Shown piece after piece: positions 12,840 to 25,984 of a stretch of DNA of 64,000 bases; positions within the stretch are counted from its first letter, which is position 1; every line of letters starts with the position of its first letter. The notes beneath the pieces were generated by a model. It was not told the DNA's origin, made no database searches, and saw only the letters and a program-made list of their open reading frames with translations. The stretch is from the NCBI GenBank assembly GCA_964017145.1, contig OZ024846.1:3472001-3536000 (forward strand), read 5' to 3'. Source of the stretch: Agrocybe praecox (lineage: Eukaryota > Basidiomycota > Agaricomycetes > Agaricales > Agrocybaceae). The position numbers and the translations under genes are program-made.

Positions 12840-15530
12840 CTATCTCTCTTTGGGTGGAAGAAAGAAAGGAAGGGAGAAGGAGAAGAGGAGAGGTGCGCAC
12901 GAGAGAACAATTACTATTATAAATATGATTCAGTACCAAAGCGCTTGTCGTGGGTGAAAATACCGAGCTACTTAGGCGGAAGGACCAACGAGTTGGTGGG
13001 AAGTGGCGAGGTGATAAGTTTAAGGGGAACAGCGTTCAGAAAATCCTCTTTCAGGGAGGTAGATGTAGATCTGGGAGAGGGAAAGAGATGCGTAGAAAAA
13101 AAAAAAAGAGAAAAAGAAATCAAGAGACGGAGCGACTTTAACTGCCAAAAACCCGTGCCGTACTCCTCCAAAGCACGAGGTCAAACAAAACTTCAACGAC
13201 TGGCAGCAGATATTCTTAACCGACCACTGTCTTCCATCTTCGCGCCTGTCCATGCAAAACATGACTCCAATTGCAATTTAGAATACGACAGAGGATGTAC
13301 CAGCAACAGAAGGTAAGTTGGAACAACCTTTGCCCTGAAGAAGGTGCGTTGGCGGTTCACGGATAATTGATATTTGGAAGGTGTGGGGGAAGAGCGTTGA
13401 CGTACGTAGTGTTCACGCTCCTGGCGGTGATGATAGTGATTATCTGTTGATCGTAGTGTAAACGAGAGACGTAGGCCGGGAAGAGGAGATAGTGGGATAT
13501 ACCAAGGTACTCATCGGTGTTCGACGTGAATGTGAGGGCGGAGAAGGAGGTTCGAGAGTCGAACCTCGGAGAGGGCTATGGGAGGTGGTGATGGCGACGG
13601 CGACACAGAAATTAACACGACTATCAAGTATAGGTGGTGGCAGCGAGCAGGAGAAGGGAGACACTTGGGAGGGTTGTATTATTACGCAACTTGTTTTCGC
13701 CGGAGAGAAAGGAAGGAGGGTCGTGTGGTATCATTGATGCTTTCGATTGGTCGTGTTGGTAAACGTAGCGTTCAATTTGAATGTGCAAGCCTAAATATCC
13801 AACCTAGATGAGTTGGAAGGTTAATTTACAATGCACGAACGTCCTTACTCCCAACCAACCAACCAACCAACCCTCCCCTCCATCTAATCACTCTTCCCTC
13901 AAACCCGCTAAACACCCGCCTCTTTAAGCTTTAAGCCTTCCTTTCCAACGTCATTAAGCCACTTCAACTCATACCCCCAAGTGTTGGCCCAAATCGTCAC
14001 ATAAGCCGCCCTAAGCCAAAACACCGCCTATCTCCCCACCGCAATTGTCCAGTACGATGAACTTTTATCTGGTTCCCTTCCCTCGGCGGGCCTAAACAGC
14101 GGGACGACCAACAAAAAAAAAAGCCACAGCAGCGAGACTCGCGAGGGACGATAAGCGACAACACGGAGCATCGTGTCAACGTGAATAGGTCCCGGGGTAC
14201 TTGCGCTTGTGGACTTGGAGGGCCTGAGACGGGTCGTTTTCGACGTTGACACTCGGGCATGTGGGAGCGGAGAATTATGCATTAAGACGGGTTGATCAGG
14301 GGAGGGAGGAGCGAAACACGATTGAAAGTAATTAGTTAGATATTTTCTTGTTTCCAGTGTGGATCGTTGACATATGGAGACGTGGATGAGGCAGACGACG
14401 AGGAAACCCGGCCGTTCGTGATACCAGTCATCGCTTTTGTGTTTGCTTTCAAGGTGATGGCGGTTTTGGCGATAGGCAGGCAAGAGCAAGCGGCAGCCGC
14501 GAAGAGGAACGCGGGGGTGTCATAACGATTGACATACCGACATCGGCGTTGGCGTCCACACTCGATGTTTCGATAGTCAAGGTGAGTGTGAAAGCTTGAG
14601 CGCTGAGCAGTGCTAGTGAGGCCTTGAGGCCTTGAGGAGCGGATGGAGAACAAGGGCGGGGGACGAGAGATAATAATGGGGACACAAAGGTGATGGGACT
14701 ATCGAGGGCGAGTCGTGGATCCAGACGATGAGGGAGGACGCATGATTGTCAAACGGAGTGAATAGATGGGGTGACCCATGGCAGTCCCGATACGGTTTGA
14801 TACTTTGGTGGCATAACTTCTGCTGGGGAAGGGGAATAGCACTTCCTAACCTCTTTCGCCCATGCAACCCCAGCCCGACCTCTGCCCATGCACAACCGTC
14901 CATAGCAAATATTCACGGAATCGCGCCTATACAAGTAAAACATGATTCCAATTCAAATTAGGGTTATGACAGAGAACGTACCGGCAACAGAAGCGAGGTT
15001 CTCTGAGAGATACAACAGATTAACAATCGTGCTTGTCCCGCAGACTGTGCGTTGGAACTTGGAAGTTCGTCACTTAGGAGAGCACATAGTTGGTGTTCGA
15101 AAAGTCGATATGGGTCCAGATGACCTGTGTGCCCGGAGATTGTCAGTAAAGTTCTTGTAGAAGTGAGAAAGATGCAAGGGAGATGAAGTGAAGAAGAAAC
15201 ACCAACTCACATTACAGTGTTTGTCTGTGACTGACCGCCCGGAGCATTTCAGAAGGCTGGAAAATCGACCGCAGGCATACTAAGAGATATATCTGCTTCG
15301 CGTGGGAAGGCTATTAAAAGAGAGGCGAGCGCGTAGAAGTGAAAAAAAGAAAGAGTATTGAACACGACGGAAAATGTTGGGGACAAAACATCGGCTGGAC
15401 CTCTAACAACCAAATATAGACAAGCTCCTATGTATGGCTGATATTGTGCCGTCGCCGGTGCCGTATCGGTCTGGTCGGAGTTCGAGGGTCTAAATTTATC
15501 TTCGACCTCCTTTGTCGACTAACCGTTGTC
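12840..15530. repeat. Segmental repeat R1, copy 2
   Basis: Colinear with 1850-4745 and 25985-27950. It lacks the MITE and so shows the uninterrupted site near 15420. It passes directly into the second permease remnant, which shows that R1 and the permease-derived block were duplicated together. No conserved coding frame is seen. Confidence 0.7.
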
Positions 15531-15539
15531 AGGCCGTTG

Positions 15540-16640
15540 AAATTTTGAAATGTCATATATTCACACATCAGTGAGCTGCGAAAGTAGTATATGCGTTTAT
15601 AAGGGCACCAGAATGTTATAATTAATGTTTTTAGCAAAGTACAACCGTACGATCACACGACTTCGAGTCGAAAGGGAAGAACGTGTAAAATAAGCGATCG
15701 CGAAGAAGGTCGATGTTGGAGTTCAATTTCATGCAAATATATTTCCATAAAAGGAGCAACATTGTGTGGGGTTTGGACGAAAAGAGGGGGAATCCATGAA
15801 CATCAATCGCACTTACGAAAGGCAAACCGAACAGGGAGAGAGAGGAAGAAGGAAGACAGAAATGATTTTGAGGAAGAATGTACTCAAGTCGCGGAAACAA
15901 TAGGAGTAGGTGGGAAATATTTGGGCCCGGTCCTATCGTCCAGATAAACAGAAATGAATCCATGGAGCCGGGGTCGACAAGACGACGGAATGACACAAGT
16001 CTTTGATCAAGAGTATATGCGTATTAGCTATGCATATGGCGTTGTCGTGCCAGAATAAGGTCTAATCAACGAGAGATGACTATAACTGACTCACGATTTC
16101 TTTTTTCGATCCACCTCTCTTCGTACTCCATCCCAATAACCAACTTTCAACCTCTCTTCGCCAGCGTAAATATCCATCATCCCGACCATTGCAGCCTGAC
16201 CCAGAGACTGGAGCGAAAGAATGCTGGTATGAAGTTGGGTGACATGGTTGAAGGTATGCGGGACGACGTTGAAAATTGGGAATTTTAGCATTGTTAGATA
16301 CCACAAAGAAACAAGAAAAGGATGATCAAGGGGGGTGTAAGGAGAAGTCGATAACGAGGTGTGTTTATAGCGGGGTGGGAGTTAAATGACAGAGGGGGAG
16401 GCCGTCATATTATGTTTGGGCAGAAGGAAGCGGGGGATGCATGTCTTCCGAGTCCTGCGAGAAAAAGGAAGGAAGTAAAGGTGAACTCAGGATGCCGTAA
16501 AAAGACGCAAAAGGTGGACGTACAATATTGTCCCCAGTAACAGCCGCCTGCAGCTAAACCTCGCGCAACCTGACCGTGAAACTAGACCTGAAGTTTGAAG
16601 GCATGAAGCTTTGAAGCTTTGAGAAATAAGGATCTAGACA
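15540..16640 (-). pseudogene. Decayed permease-like locus, copy 2
   Basis: Colinear with 6270-7690. The block CAAAAGGTGGACGTACAATATTG with AGCTAAACCTCGCGCAACC (about 16508-16570) matches 7588-7650. The minus-strand frame at 16306-16091 retains a stretch (SLGQAAMVGMMDIYAGEERL) also readable in copy 1, but no full frame survives. The 3' side is truncated by the foldback element at 16652. Confidence 0.45.
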
Positions 16641-16703
16641 GCGGATATATATGAGTGTCCGTTTGTACATTTATGACTTTTTACATACATACTCGAAATT
16701 AAA

Positions 16704-16944
16704 TATTGTCGACCATTTAAGTAAGATTGTCGACCATTTGAGTGAGATTGTCGACCACTTATGACGGATTGTCGACCATCACAACAGATTGTCGACCATA
16801 AGATTAGATTGTCGACCATAAAATCTCATTGTCGACCATCAAAATCTTATTGTCGACCACCAAATTGCATTGTCGACCCCAAATTTTGTATTGTCGACCA
16901 CCTAAGTGAATTGTCGACCACTTGCATTAACGAATTGTCGACCA
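16704..16944 (+). repeat. Left-arm iteron array, 12 x ATTGTCGACCA
   Basis: Twelve copies of ATTGTCGACC(A) are spaced 20-24 bp apart and separated by variable AT-rich 9-13-mers. Each contains the palindrome GTCGAC. The regular pitch of about two helical turns is what would be expected of a transposase-binding array. The spacers differ, so this is not a simple tandem repeat. Confidence 0.85.
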
Positions 16945-17369
16945 CTCTCGCCTAACATGATTTTAGCATGCCGTTGCAGCCGGTCTCGCCTAATGCTAAT
17001 TTTGATGCGCATTTCGGCACTCCGGCGTTGATAATAATTTAAACTCAGCCTATGCGCGTCGCGCAAGACTCAAAATTATTATTTCTTGCTTTTTATATTT
17101 TACTTCTTACCTTATGAAATTTTTTTGCCACATACATACTAAATAACACAAGCTGTTTATACCTTAATTTGCATTGTACAGACTGAGACAGTTCGTGCAC
17201 CTGTCAAGTCTTGGTCAAGTCCCTACCATCAAGATTGCTGTGAGGTGAGCTGGTATCTACGTTAATAACAGCTTCGGACATTGGAATTATGTGAATTAAA
17301 CGTTATGACGCACGTCTCAGTGACGCGGCTGTCACACGACGTTACAACTGGCTGGCTGCAAGGACTTGA

Positions 17370-17775
17370 CTGGCTTTCAGCTCTCAGAAGGACCTGGTGT
17401 CGGTTTTTTTTGGCGGAATATCTTTATTGAATAGTCATATACATATGTACGGTGTCTCATGTAATACTGGTTCATTGGCGCAGCGCTACGAGTAGATATA
17501 GCAACGAGCGGCGAGGTGCGCGTCGGGCGCATATTGCATTCCCACGGTCCTTCTTCATACAGTAAGATGGCTTTCAACTCTCAGAAGGACCTGGCGTCGA
17601 TTTTTTTTGCCGGAATATCATTATTGCATAATAATATACATATGTACGGACTCTCATGTAATACTGGTCCATTGGCGAAGCGCTATGAGTAGATATAGGA
17701 ACGAGCGGCGATGTGCGCGTTGGGCGCATGCCGTATTCCCACGGTCCATCAGCGCGCAGGATGGGACTTGACAAG
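17370..17775. repeat. Tandem 205-bp duplication in the foldback centre
   Basis: Two copies (about 17370-17570 and 17572-17775) share CTCTCAGAAGGACCTGG, ATACATATGTACGG and ATGAGTAGATATAG. The two short minus-strand frames are translations of the same repeat and probably not genes. Confidence 0.75.
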
Positions 17776-18032
17776 CGCACGAACTGTTTGGACAATGTAA
17801 ATTAAGCTAAAATTTTGGAAACATTTTGTATTAGCTAATATGTACACGGAAAATTTGTTTTATAAGATAAGAAATGAAATATAAAGTGGAATAAATAATA
17901 ATTCTGAATCTCGCGCGACGCGCATAGGCTGAGTTTAAATTATTATCAACGCCGGACTGCCGAAATGCGCATCAAAATTAGCATTAGGCGAGACCGGCTG
18001 CAACGGCATGCTAAAATCATGTTAGGCGAGAG

Positions 18033-18272
18033 TGGTCGACAATTCGTTAATGCAAGTGGTCGACAATTCACTTAGGTGGTCGACAATACAAAATTTGGGG
18101 TCGACAATGCAATTTGGTGGTCGACAATAAGATTTTGATGGTCGACAATGAGATTTTATGGTCGACAATCTAATCTTATGGTCGACAATCTGTTGTGATG
18201 GTCGACAATCCGTCATAAGTGGTCGACAATCTCACTCAAATGGTCGACAATCTTACTTAAATGGTCGACAAT
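18033..18272 (-). repeat. Right-arm iteron array, inverted copy
   Basis: Reverse complement of the left array, with the same 12 cores and the same spacers in mirrored order. This shows that the arms have been kept nearly identical. Confidence 0.85.
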
Positions 18273-18327
18273 ATTTAATTTCGAGTATGTATGTAAAAAA
18301 TCATAAATGTACAAACGGACACTCATA

Positions 18328-19215
18328 GATATAGAGGTCTGCGAGGAAAAATATAATTGAACTTTGCGGTTAAGGCTTGCATAAGACCAACATAAGACTT
18401 TGTGTCAGAATTTGGGGTTTACGCTCTCGGAGCGTTCGGCTGTTGCCGCAGATCATGGGATCATGCGACGGCCCATTAGATTAGAATCGTCGCGTACACA
18501 TGTTTCTTTCCTTTACCCGCAAAGTCCTGCTTAACATCAGCCTGCTCGTGTTAGGTCTCATAGCCAACTGAGGATGTTCGGAAGAAACCTTAACCGGTTT
18601 TCTGACACTTTGATATCCAACATGCACCTGAGCAAGCAGGCCGGATGTATGACGAGGTGTATTACTACTTAATGCCCTAGCCACCAGCGCACTGCCCCTT
18701 TGAAGTTTCTTTGAAGGCTGCAATGTTTAGACAGACACCAGTATGAAAGGTTTAATGTCTGTATCAAAAATAGTAGAATGATGTGATCCGGTGACAAAAT
18801 TAGAAACATGAAAAAGGGACGTTTATGGTTGAGTTTGTTCAAAATCAAAATTCGTACAGACTCTTTTTTCTACTCATGTACATGTGCTGCAGTACTGCAG
18901 TGCGCACGCAAACTAATGTATAACAGTGATTGTCAAGATGTAGCGATGTATCCAAAGGTGATAAAAATTGAAGTTCTCGTTATTATTACATGCCTATTTT
19001 TGACTTTTCATTTACATCCCTAAGATTGCGTTCATGGGGAACCGGGACCCTAGAACAGATATTCTCTGATAGCCTAGCATAGCATTGAGCTATTGATATG
19101 TCACGGTCAATAAACACAGTCAGACCTGTGCGTGAGTGCAATGTCTTCCACATAGCATCGTACTTGATACCTGACATTGAAGCAGTGCATCAATAAGGTG
19201 GCGGTTGAAAGTCCA
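18328..19215. other. Unassigned DNA upstream of the module-NACHT gene
   Basis: Only short open frames (about 60-80 codons) on either strand, without recognisable motifs or splice structure. I see no gene. Confidence 0.4.
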
Positions 19216-19307
19216 TTGCTATATAACCGACCTATGCCAGGTTCCACGATTTTCTATCTTATCTTTCTCACATACATGCCTTACACCGACGCCTAAATCA
19301 AGGACAA

Positions 19308-22300
19308 ATGACAATGACTCGTGAACGCAAACGCACAGAAGCAAGTGTATGTACCATTGTCAATCAGTTAGTAACCTGTAACACTGATTGTTGATCTCTA
19401 TGTGGGCCCAGAATCGGCATAAATCGCCAAGCCATGGGAACCCCTCTAACGTTGATGCCGCTGCATCCCCTAAGCGAGCAAGAAAATATTCAATATTATT
19501 TCCCGTTTGTTACAAGTTTATCACTTTCATAATCTCTATTTTTACGTATCAAACATAGAGAAATAAGGCCGGAAAAGCGAGGTCTCGGGGTCTACTGAAC
19601 ATGAATCAAAGAACGTTGCGGTCAGTCCGGTCGAACAGGGACAAAAAACATGTGTAAATACAGCTTTCCTCAACGTTACACTTTTTCTGATGCTGTATTG
19701 GCTACAGGACTACTGTAAAAAGTGACTTCTTCTCTAGTGCACAAAATGTTACTGTGCATGGGGGTATATTTACCATTCAACAAGGTATGTACTTCATTTA
19801 GCTCATTTTAGAGAGTTAGATCTGTATTAACGTAAATTGTTTACAGGCCGTATCCCAAATGAATCTGAAAGCGTATCGGTAAGTATTTGAGTTGAAGCAC
19901 GCAGGAAAAATCCTAATTGACGATTTTCACAATCGCAGTCCCAAGACGATCGTTTCGAAGATTTTGTCCCCACTCAGTATAGATCCAGCGCTGCGGTGTA
20001 TTGGGATAATCTTCTTATGCTCGGACGGGGTGCTCCAATCTGGCTTCCAGAACCTGCTTCAAACAATGATTGGTTTAATCGCAATGGCGCCTCTATTGGC
20101 GACGTTGGACTCCTATTACCAACCGGAGGTTTTCTATTTTTGTTCAACATTTGTTATCCAAGGACCCATCCTATAAACTTGGATCGCGTACCTGACGGAT
20201 TTGTTCCTCTTGGAAATCCAATTAACCCTGCTCTTATAACAAAGACAAGTGAGCGGTCGGGATATTGCCTCCCTAGCCGTTCAGTCGACAAGATTATAGG
20301 AGCACATATGCATTTCCAATCCTTTGGCGAGCAAGGTGCCGTTCTCGCTCTCCCATCTGGAATGCAATCGGAGGATTTATTTTCCACCAAGAGTTTCTGT
20401 GAATATATTGCTGTGCACATAGTCGAATGGTATCGATACGTTATCCACGATCTCGGGTGCCAAATCGCAAATGGGGATGTGCGTGTTGTCACTGGAGTCT
20501 CCAAAACCAGCCAGTGGGGAGTAGCTGCCTTCTCCGAATCTTCGAGGCCCATTGAATTCAGGCTACAGCCCGATAATTATGGAGAATATTCTCATGTTTG
20601 GGATTATTCTGGATCTTGCGATGCTCGATCCGGGCCGCAGTTATCCTCAGAGACCCCAAATGCAACATTGCCTAGTAACCAATGTGTCCTTCTACGCACG
20701 CTCAATGCGACGTTCTCTCCACAGACATGGGCAAACTTGAACAACGACAACTTCGAGACAGGGAGCAATATTCTGCAGGACATCGCGTTTCCGGAAAATA
20801 TACCCATAATGAAAAATGGGACACAGAATGCTGGCTTCTTACAGCAACACCTGCCAGGGCAAAGTTTCAAGGGTCCTGCTCACCACTCATCTTACGCAAT
20901 TTCCAATGTATCATCAGCCATGGTGAGTACATAAATTTAACGTGACTTCCTTTCCGAGTCTCACGTTCTGATCTAATTAATAATGCTCTCTCCTTTCGTC
21001 TAGATGTGTCATCCATCAAAATCACTGAATGATTTTATATGGGAGAATGTGGGTGACGTTGAACAAATAACACCGTTCCTTTATACGTATTTCGATTAAT
21101 TTATTGGATTTTCTAGGTGCAGGGGAAACACGTGCTTACTGGAGTAATTATAACTAGTGACAGCGACTGGATATCGGCGTTAAGACCTGTATGCTAATCT
21201 GCCTGACAATGTCGATGCGACTCAACACTGACTGTTTTATCATTAGACTGATTTATGCATTCCGACTGCAGAGGAAATGTATAACAGGTTAATAAAATCT
21301 GGGGCTTTTATTGCCTCATATGGAGGTAGGACGATACAATAGCGTTTAGATTCAATTCACTTATTCTGTCATCTATATTAGGATATATATCCATATCCTC
21401 TCCAACTGTAAGTTTATTCTATAAATATTCGACATAATCGAGTCCTGATCCAGTTAAAATCTGGCTTTAAAGACAGATGCAGGTATCAGAGAAAACATTT
21501 TCTCGTCAGATAGCTGTCATCACAAAGACCACAACAGTAAGCACCATAGCACTCCCGGTCAGGAGACTTGGCTTATAATGTGGTTGCAATATTTCCTAGG
21601 TCCGTTCAGTCGCTTACTGGCGCAGGTGTCACCAACTGCCTTCCTTCAGTGCCGCGATCCCTATCACATGGAGGCCCCGAAGTGTCATCCAGGAACGCGG
21701 ACCACTGTTCTGAATAAGCTGATAGAATGGGCATCCGCGTCCACTGAAAGGAAGCAGAGTGAACGACATCTCATGTGGCTTTCTGGTGACGCAGGAGCAG
21801 GGAAAACTGCCATTGCTCACACGGTCTCTCGCTGTCTAATGGAAAGTCGGGGGCTAACTGGAGTTTTTATGTCCTCTCGGCTTGATCCAACACGGAATAG
21901 TACGGCTTCTCTTGCTGCAACTATAGCGTACCAGCTTTCGACGAGGAGTCCCATGCTTTGCAAATCAATAGCGAGCGCCATCGACAACGATCGACACATA
22001 TTCACGAGGTCCCTGACGACTCAATTTTTGTCCTTAATTGTCAACCCATTGCACGATTTCGCTACCACACGCCCGCTGAAATCACCCGCCCTGATAGTCA
22101 TAGATGGCTTGGATGAATTTATAGATCAAGGGCCGCTTCCTGAGCTTGTCAGCTTACTTTCTGCTTCAGTAAATCAACTTTACGTGGAAGCCCGAATTTT
22201 GATACTCAGTCGATCCAATTCGCCAATTGCAGCTACGTTAACGACACTCACTGCAAGAAATGATGTTTCACAGCTACCACTAGAGGGATTACCTTCCACG

Positions 22301-23962
22301 GAAGACATACGCCACTATCTATCCGATAAACTTGCAAAGCTCTCACACAAGCATACGTCGAGCACAAAAACCATCACACCCTGGCCATCAAATGATACAT
22401 TGGACATGTTGATAGAAAAATCATCTGGTCAATTCATCTACGCTGAAACCGTGATCAACTTTCTACAAACGCAATATTCTTTCCGTAAACCTTATCGGCA
22501 ACATCTCCAAGAGATACTCTCGATTCAATCTCCGAAGCAGCATGGTCCATTCACGGAGCTCGATGCCTTATACTCTTACATTTTATCGGGCGCGGAAGAC
22601 ATAGAAACTGTGCTCAGTACAGTGCGCTTTATTTTTCATCACCCTGACTTTTCCTTCAACCAGATTTCGCACGTCTTAAGACTTGACGTGAAGGTCATCG
22701 AAAAGGCTCTTCCTCACTTAGGCGGGCTCGTGACATTAAAATCGTCCGAGAAAGCAAGAGAAATACAGTTTCACTCCTCTCTTGCAGAGTATTTACTGGA
22801 CCCAGCACGATCCCATAATCTCTTCGTAGAGCCAGCACTGGATCAAACAAGATACTTAACACGATTTATCCATGGCTTATCATGTAAGCATACATTATAT
22901 GGCTGGATAGAGCCTTCTCGTCTGACATCTGAATGTTATAGATGTGACAAGAACTGCATGTCTACCCCCTGATGCAAGTTTACACCTACGAATATCTCGT
23001 ATACTCTTCAAGCCACAAAAGACACATATAACCTCCGAGCTTCTGAGTGCCGTAGGGGAATTCCCAATCTCGGCGTTTTGTGGACTTTTGGTTACCAAGT
23101 CACAGGGCGCTAGCTCAACGCAGAGCTTTTCCTATATACTCTGCAATTTCTTTAGCTGGATGAAGTCTCTGGTATGTGACGGTATCTACTATTTTCAATC
23201 ACTTCAGTAACTCATACGGCTTTGTAGGGAAAAGAGCCAGGATTCGACGATATCTATAATCATCATATACAATCCCTTCTCGCATTTGTCATATCCGAGT
23301 TTAACAGCCACTACCTCGAGGACCGTCAGTTCAATTTCTTATTCTGTGTACGATATCTTGGCATAGACTGCCAGTGTATTGACACGGAAGGCATATTAAG
23401 CACGGATATGCAATTGATACTTTCTTCAGGGCTCTCAGATAGTGTCTACTCAGACGTCCGTTATCTGGTCCCCAGAGAAATTGACAATGGTCGTTGTATG
23501 GAAATTTATGCCCGAGCAGCAGTGTATTGTCTAAGCCGCTTGTGCGATCATCTAGCCTACAGACAACATTCTGCGGATCAAGACCCACAATACACGGCCA
23601 GGAGGAGGGACAAGCCATGGAAATGGCTCCATACAATGCACCTCGTATCATATAAACCACACACCAGCAATACATTCAAAACGTCAGTCCGTGCAACCAG
23701 CATTGATAACAGGGCACTAGCAACCGCAACCTCAACCGCATCCGACATCCATCAAGAAAAACTGCCAGCAATTTATCTCTGGCTTCTGCGGTATCTGACA
23801 TTTTTCCTCCCCAGGTCTTCACGGTATGGACCCCTAATCTATGCTTGCCGCAAGAAAACATTTGCGCCAATGTCTCGCATTTTCCCTGGACGTAGTAAGC
23901 GCGCACGGCGAGAGATGTCGCGTTACATCTTACGCGTTTGCGGGCCAGCAATAGCATTATAA
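19308..23962 (+). CDS. Shared N-terminal module fused to a NACHT ATPase (NLR-like protein)
   Basis: I read 12 exons: 19308-19346, 19559-19653, 19708-19784, 19847-19878, 19939-20922, 21004-21048, 21117-21188, 21247-21325, 21382-21407, 21473-22883, 22942-23171, 23228-23962. They total 3825 nt (1274 aa), in phase throughout. The N-terminus is basic, then NVTVHGGIF, then the module with VYWDN, WLPEP, IGDVGLLLP and KTSQWGVAAFSE. The last module exons run in frame into the NACHT exon. Walker A is GDAGAGKT (about 588-595) and Walker B is LIVIDGLDEF (about 690-699), followed by FIYAETVINF and a helical C-terminal half without obvious repeats. In STAND proteins this layout puts the module in the N-terminal effector position. 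The NACHT exon also has an ATG at 21578, so an independent start cannot be excluded. Confidence 0.75.
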
Positions 23963-24430
23963 ACGGACACTATATATTTCTCAGTGGCAATTCAATGTAT
24001 TAAAATTAAATAAACAAGTACGTTACCAAAAGTGAGTGTCATAGCCGATTCTCAAGCTATCCGACGCTATACAGAAAATCAAAATGTGGAAAATGGAACA
24101 CAAGAGGTGTATTAGAAAATGATCCATTATCAAGATGAAAATCTGCAGACCAATAAGCTCAGAGGTTCAGACGTTTACGATTTAACGTGCAACGTTTCTT
24201 GAGATAAAGTTTTTCTCTCCATTGGATTCGTGAAAAATGTTTCATTGGCGAATATTTCATCCATGGTTCACGTAAGGTCGTAGTCGTGCATCGTCATGTT
24301 AAACATTGGTCACCTCAAGTCAACAGTCTTCGTAGTTACGTTTGTAAAGTGGGGGGAAGGAGGCGTACTTAGAGAATGCAGCGTGGAGAGCGTCCAGCAA
24401 TGATCTTGGAGGAAGGAAAGTAGTGGACAG
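23963..24430. other. Intergenic DNA, no gene seen
   Basis: AT-rich, containing the presumed 3' end of the NACHT transcript (AATAAA-like AAATTAAATAAAC near 24003). No coding frame is supported. Confidence 0.4.
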
Positions 24431-24439
24431 CGACTAGCT

Positions 24440-25640
24440 CAACGTTGCGAACCTGAATCTGGAATTTTTCGAATGCCGAAGAAGCGGCACCGGTAATGGT
24501 ATTCCCCGAAAATCCGATAGCGTCTCATGAAAACACACGCACATACAAAGCGCATAGCCTTGGGCGCTTCGCCAGAAACATATAAGTTGCATGTAAGTAT
24601 GCACATACATAAAACAAAAAGAACGTTCAACAATAAACCGACTTCGAAAGCGAAGGACATGCACAAGAAGTCGACAGAAAGTGAAATAGAATGAAATTTT
24701 CGAAGAACGAAACAACGAGGTGAGATTGGACAGAGGGGGGGAAATACATAAAAATCAAGAGCAGATGTGAGATATATATAGAAACCCATCGTTCCGTCAA
24801 CGAGACACGATCGTGGAGAAAGGAGAAGGAAACATCTCGATACTTTCTTTTGAGGACGAATATACTAAAGTCGCGGAAATGATAGCGAAGAGTAGGCAAC
24901 ACTGGGGATTGCACATGGATAGTAACGAACCCATAAACCCGCGATTGAGGGAGATGAAGGAAGGGGACAAATATTGTTGAAGAACACATATATATGTATA
25001 GCAGCCTCGATATGGCTTTGTCGTACTAGGGTAATGTGAGATGAACAGTGCGTTACGGCGAGCGCGAAGCGGGATACACAGGCGACGAATCCAATAATCA
25101 GGGTCGTGGATAATGCCGACACACATGGCGGTGTGTTTGATGCCCTGTGAGGATAGAATGAGAGGAAAAATCAGGTGGGTTGAGATGAGGTTATCAACTG
25201 ACTCACGATTCGTTCTTTCGATCCACCTCTCTAAGCTCGTCGCCAGCGTGAAGCATCACTAGTAGCCGTCATCCTGGCCCTTGCAACCTAACCCAGAGAA
25301 GAAAGGCCATAAACAAGAGTGGATTATTCAAGGACAGTGGGCAATAGAAGAAGTCGATAACGAAGATGTGTGCAACACCGGGTGGGAGTTAAGTATTTTA
25401 ATGACAAAGAGAAGATGAGTTGAGTGTGAGGCCAAAGAGATGGGTCGTGAGAGGATAGTTGGGCATGGCAAGGAAGCGGGGCATTCACGATGTCTGGCGG
25501 TTTCCGAGTCCTGAGAGAAAAGTGAAGGAGGTAAAGATGAGAATACGGGAAAAGAAGCAAAAGGGGGGCGTACAATATCGGCCCCATGACAGCCAGCAGC
25601 TAAACCTCGCTCAATCCAGCAAATCTAGATAGAGCTGCCC
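24440..25640 (-). pseudogene. Decayed permease-like locus, copy 3
   Basis: Matches copies 1, 2 and 4. GGCCCCATGACAGCCAGCAGCTAAACCTCGC occupies about 25580-25611. On the minus strand the frames are disrupted but retain PPGVAHIFVIDFFYCPLSLNN (about 25405-25340), resembling the PPGDAY.F...SYPL segment of APC permeases, and a hydrophobic segment IIGFVACVSRFALAVTHC (about 25104-25051) also present in copy 4. No intact gene. Confidence 0.45.
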
Positions 25641-25984
25641 TCAAGCGTTGACGCTGAGCGTTCAAACGCGGTCCACATAGTGGGGAACGAGGAAAGGTAG
25701 GTTGTGTTCATCGCCGGGATGCGAGGGCAATGATACCACGAAACTTCGAAGTTGAGTTGACCAGTCGAGTACAAGGCCAACAAGAGGAGTTGATAGAAGG
25801 GATCCAAAGCGCTGACGTTTTAAACCCCACACTGTTGGAGTCTACGAAAAAGGTTGGTGTCATGGTATTAATTGCGTTCGAAATGTTCCCTATCAAACAA
25901 TGAGTCGGGTTCTTCATGTAGGATGTAGGAGATCACATACATCGTGCTTGAAAAGTTTAAGATTTCAATTTAAATTCAAGAAAT

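Larger units (their letters stand above)
16652..18325. mobile_element. 1674-bp foldback transposon with iteron-bearing arms
   Basis: The ends are TGAGTGTCCGTTTGTACA and its reverse complement, flanked by TA on both sides (16650-16651 and 18326-18327). The inverted arms are about 435 bp each (about 16652-17090 and 17885-18325) and nearly perfect. Each arm carries 12 iterons with the core ATTGTCGACCA. The unique centre holds a tandem duplication of about 205 bp and no transposase. It interrupts the second permease remnant. The length, the TA target and the absence of coding capacity fit a non-autonomous element. I cannot assign the superfamily. Confidence 0.85.

Noticed and set aside
16704..16944. 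Regular 20-24-bp repeats with unique spacers, CRISPR-like at first sight
   Set aside because: The conserved part is only about 11 bp, spacers are 9-13 bp, and the array is mirrored inside a transposon with TA flanks. The host is a fungus.
17377..17795. Two similar minus-strand frames in the foldback centre as a duplicated gene
   Set aside because: They are the two copies of a 205-bp tandem duplication, with no start, splice or domain evidence.
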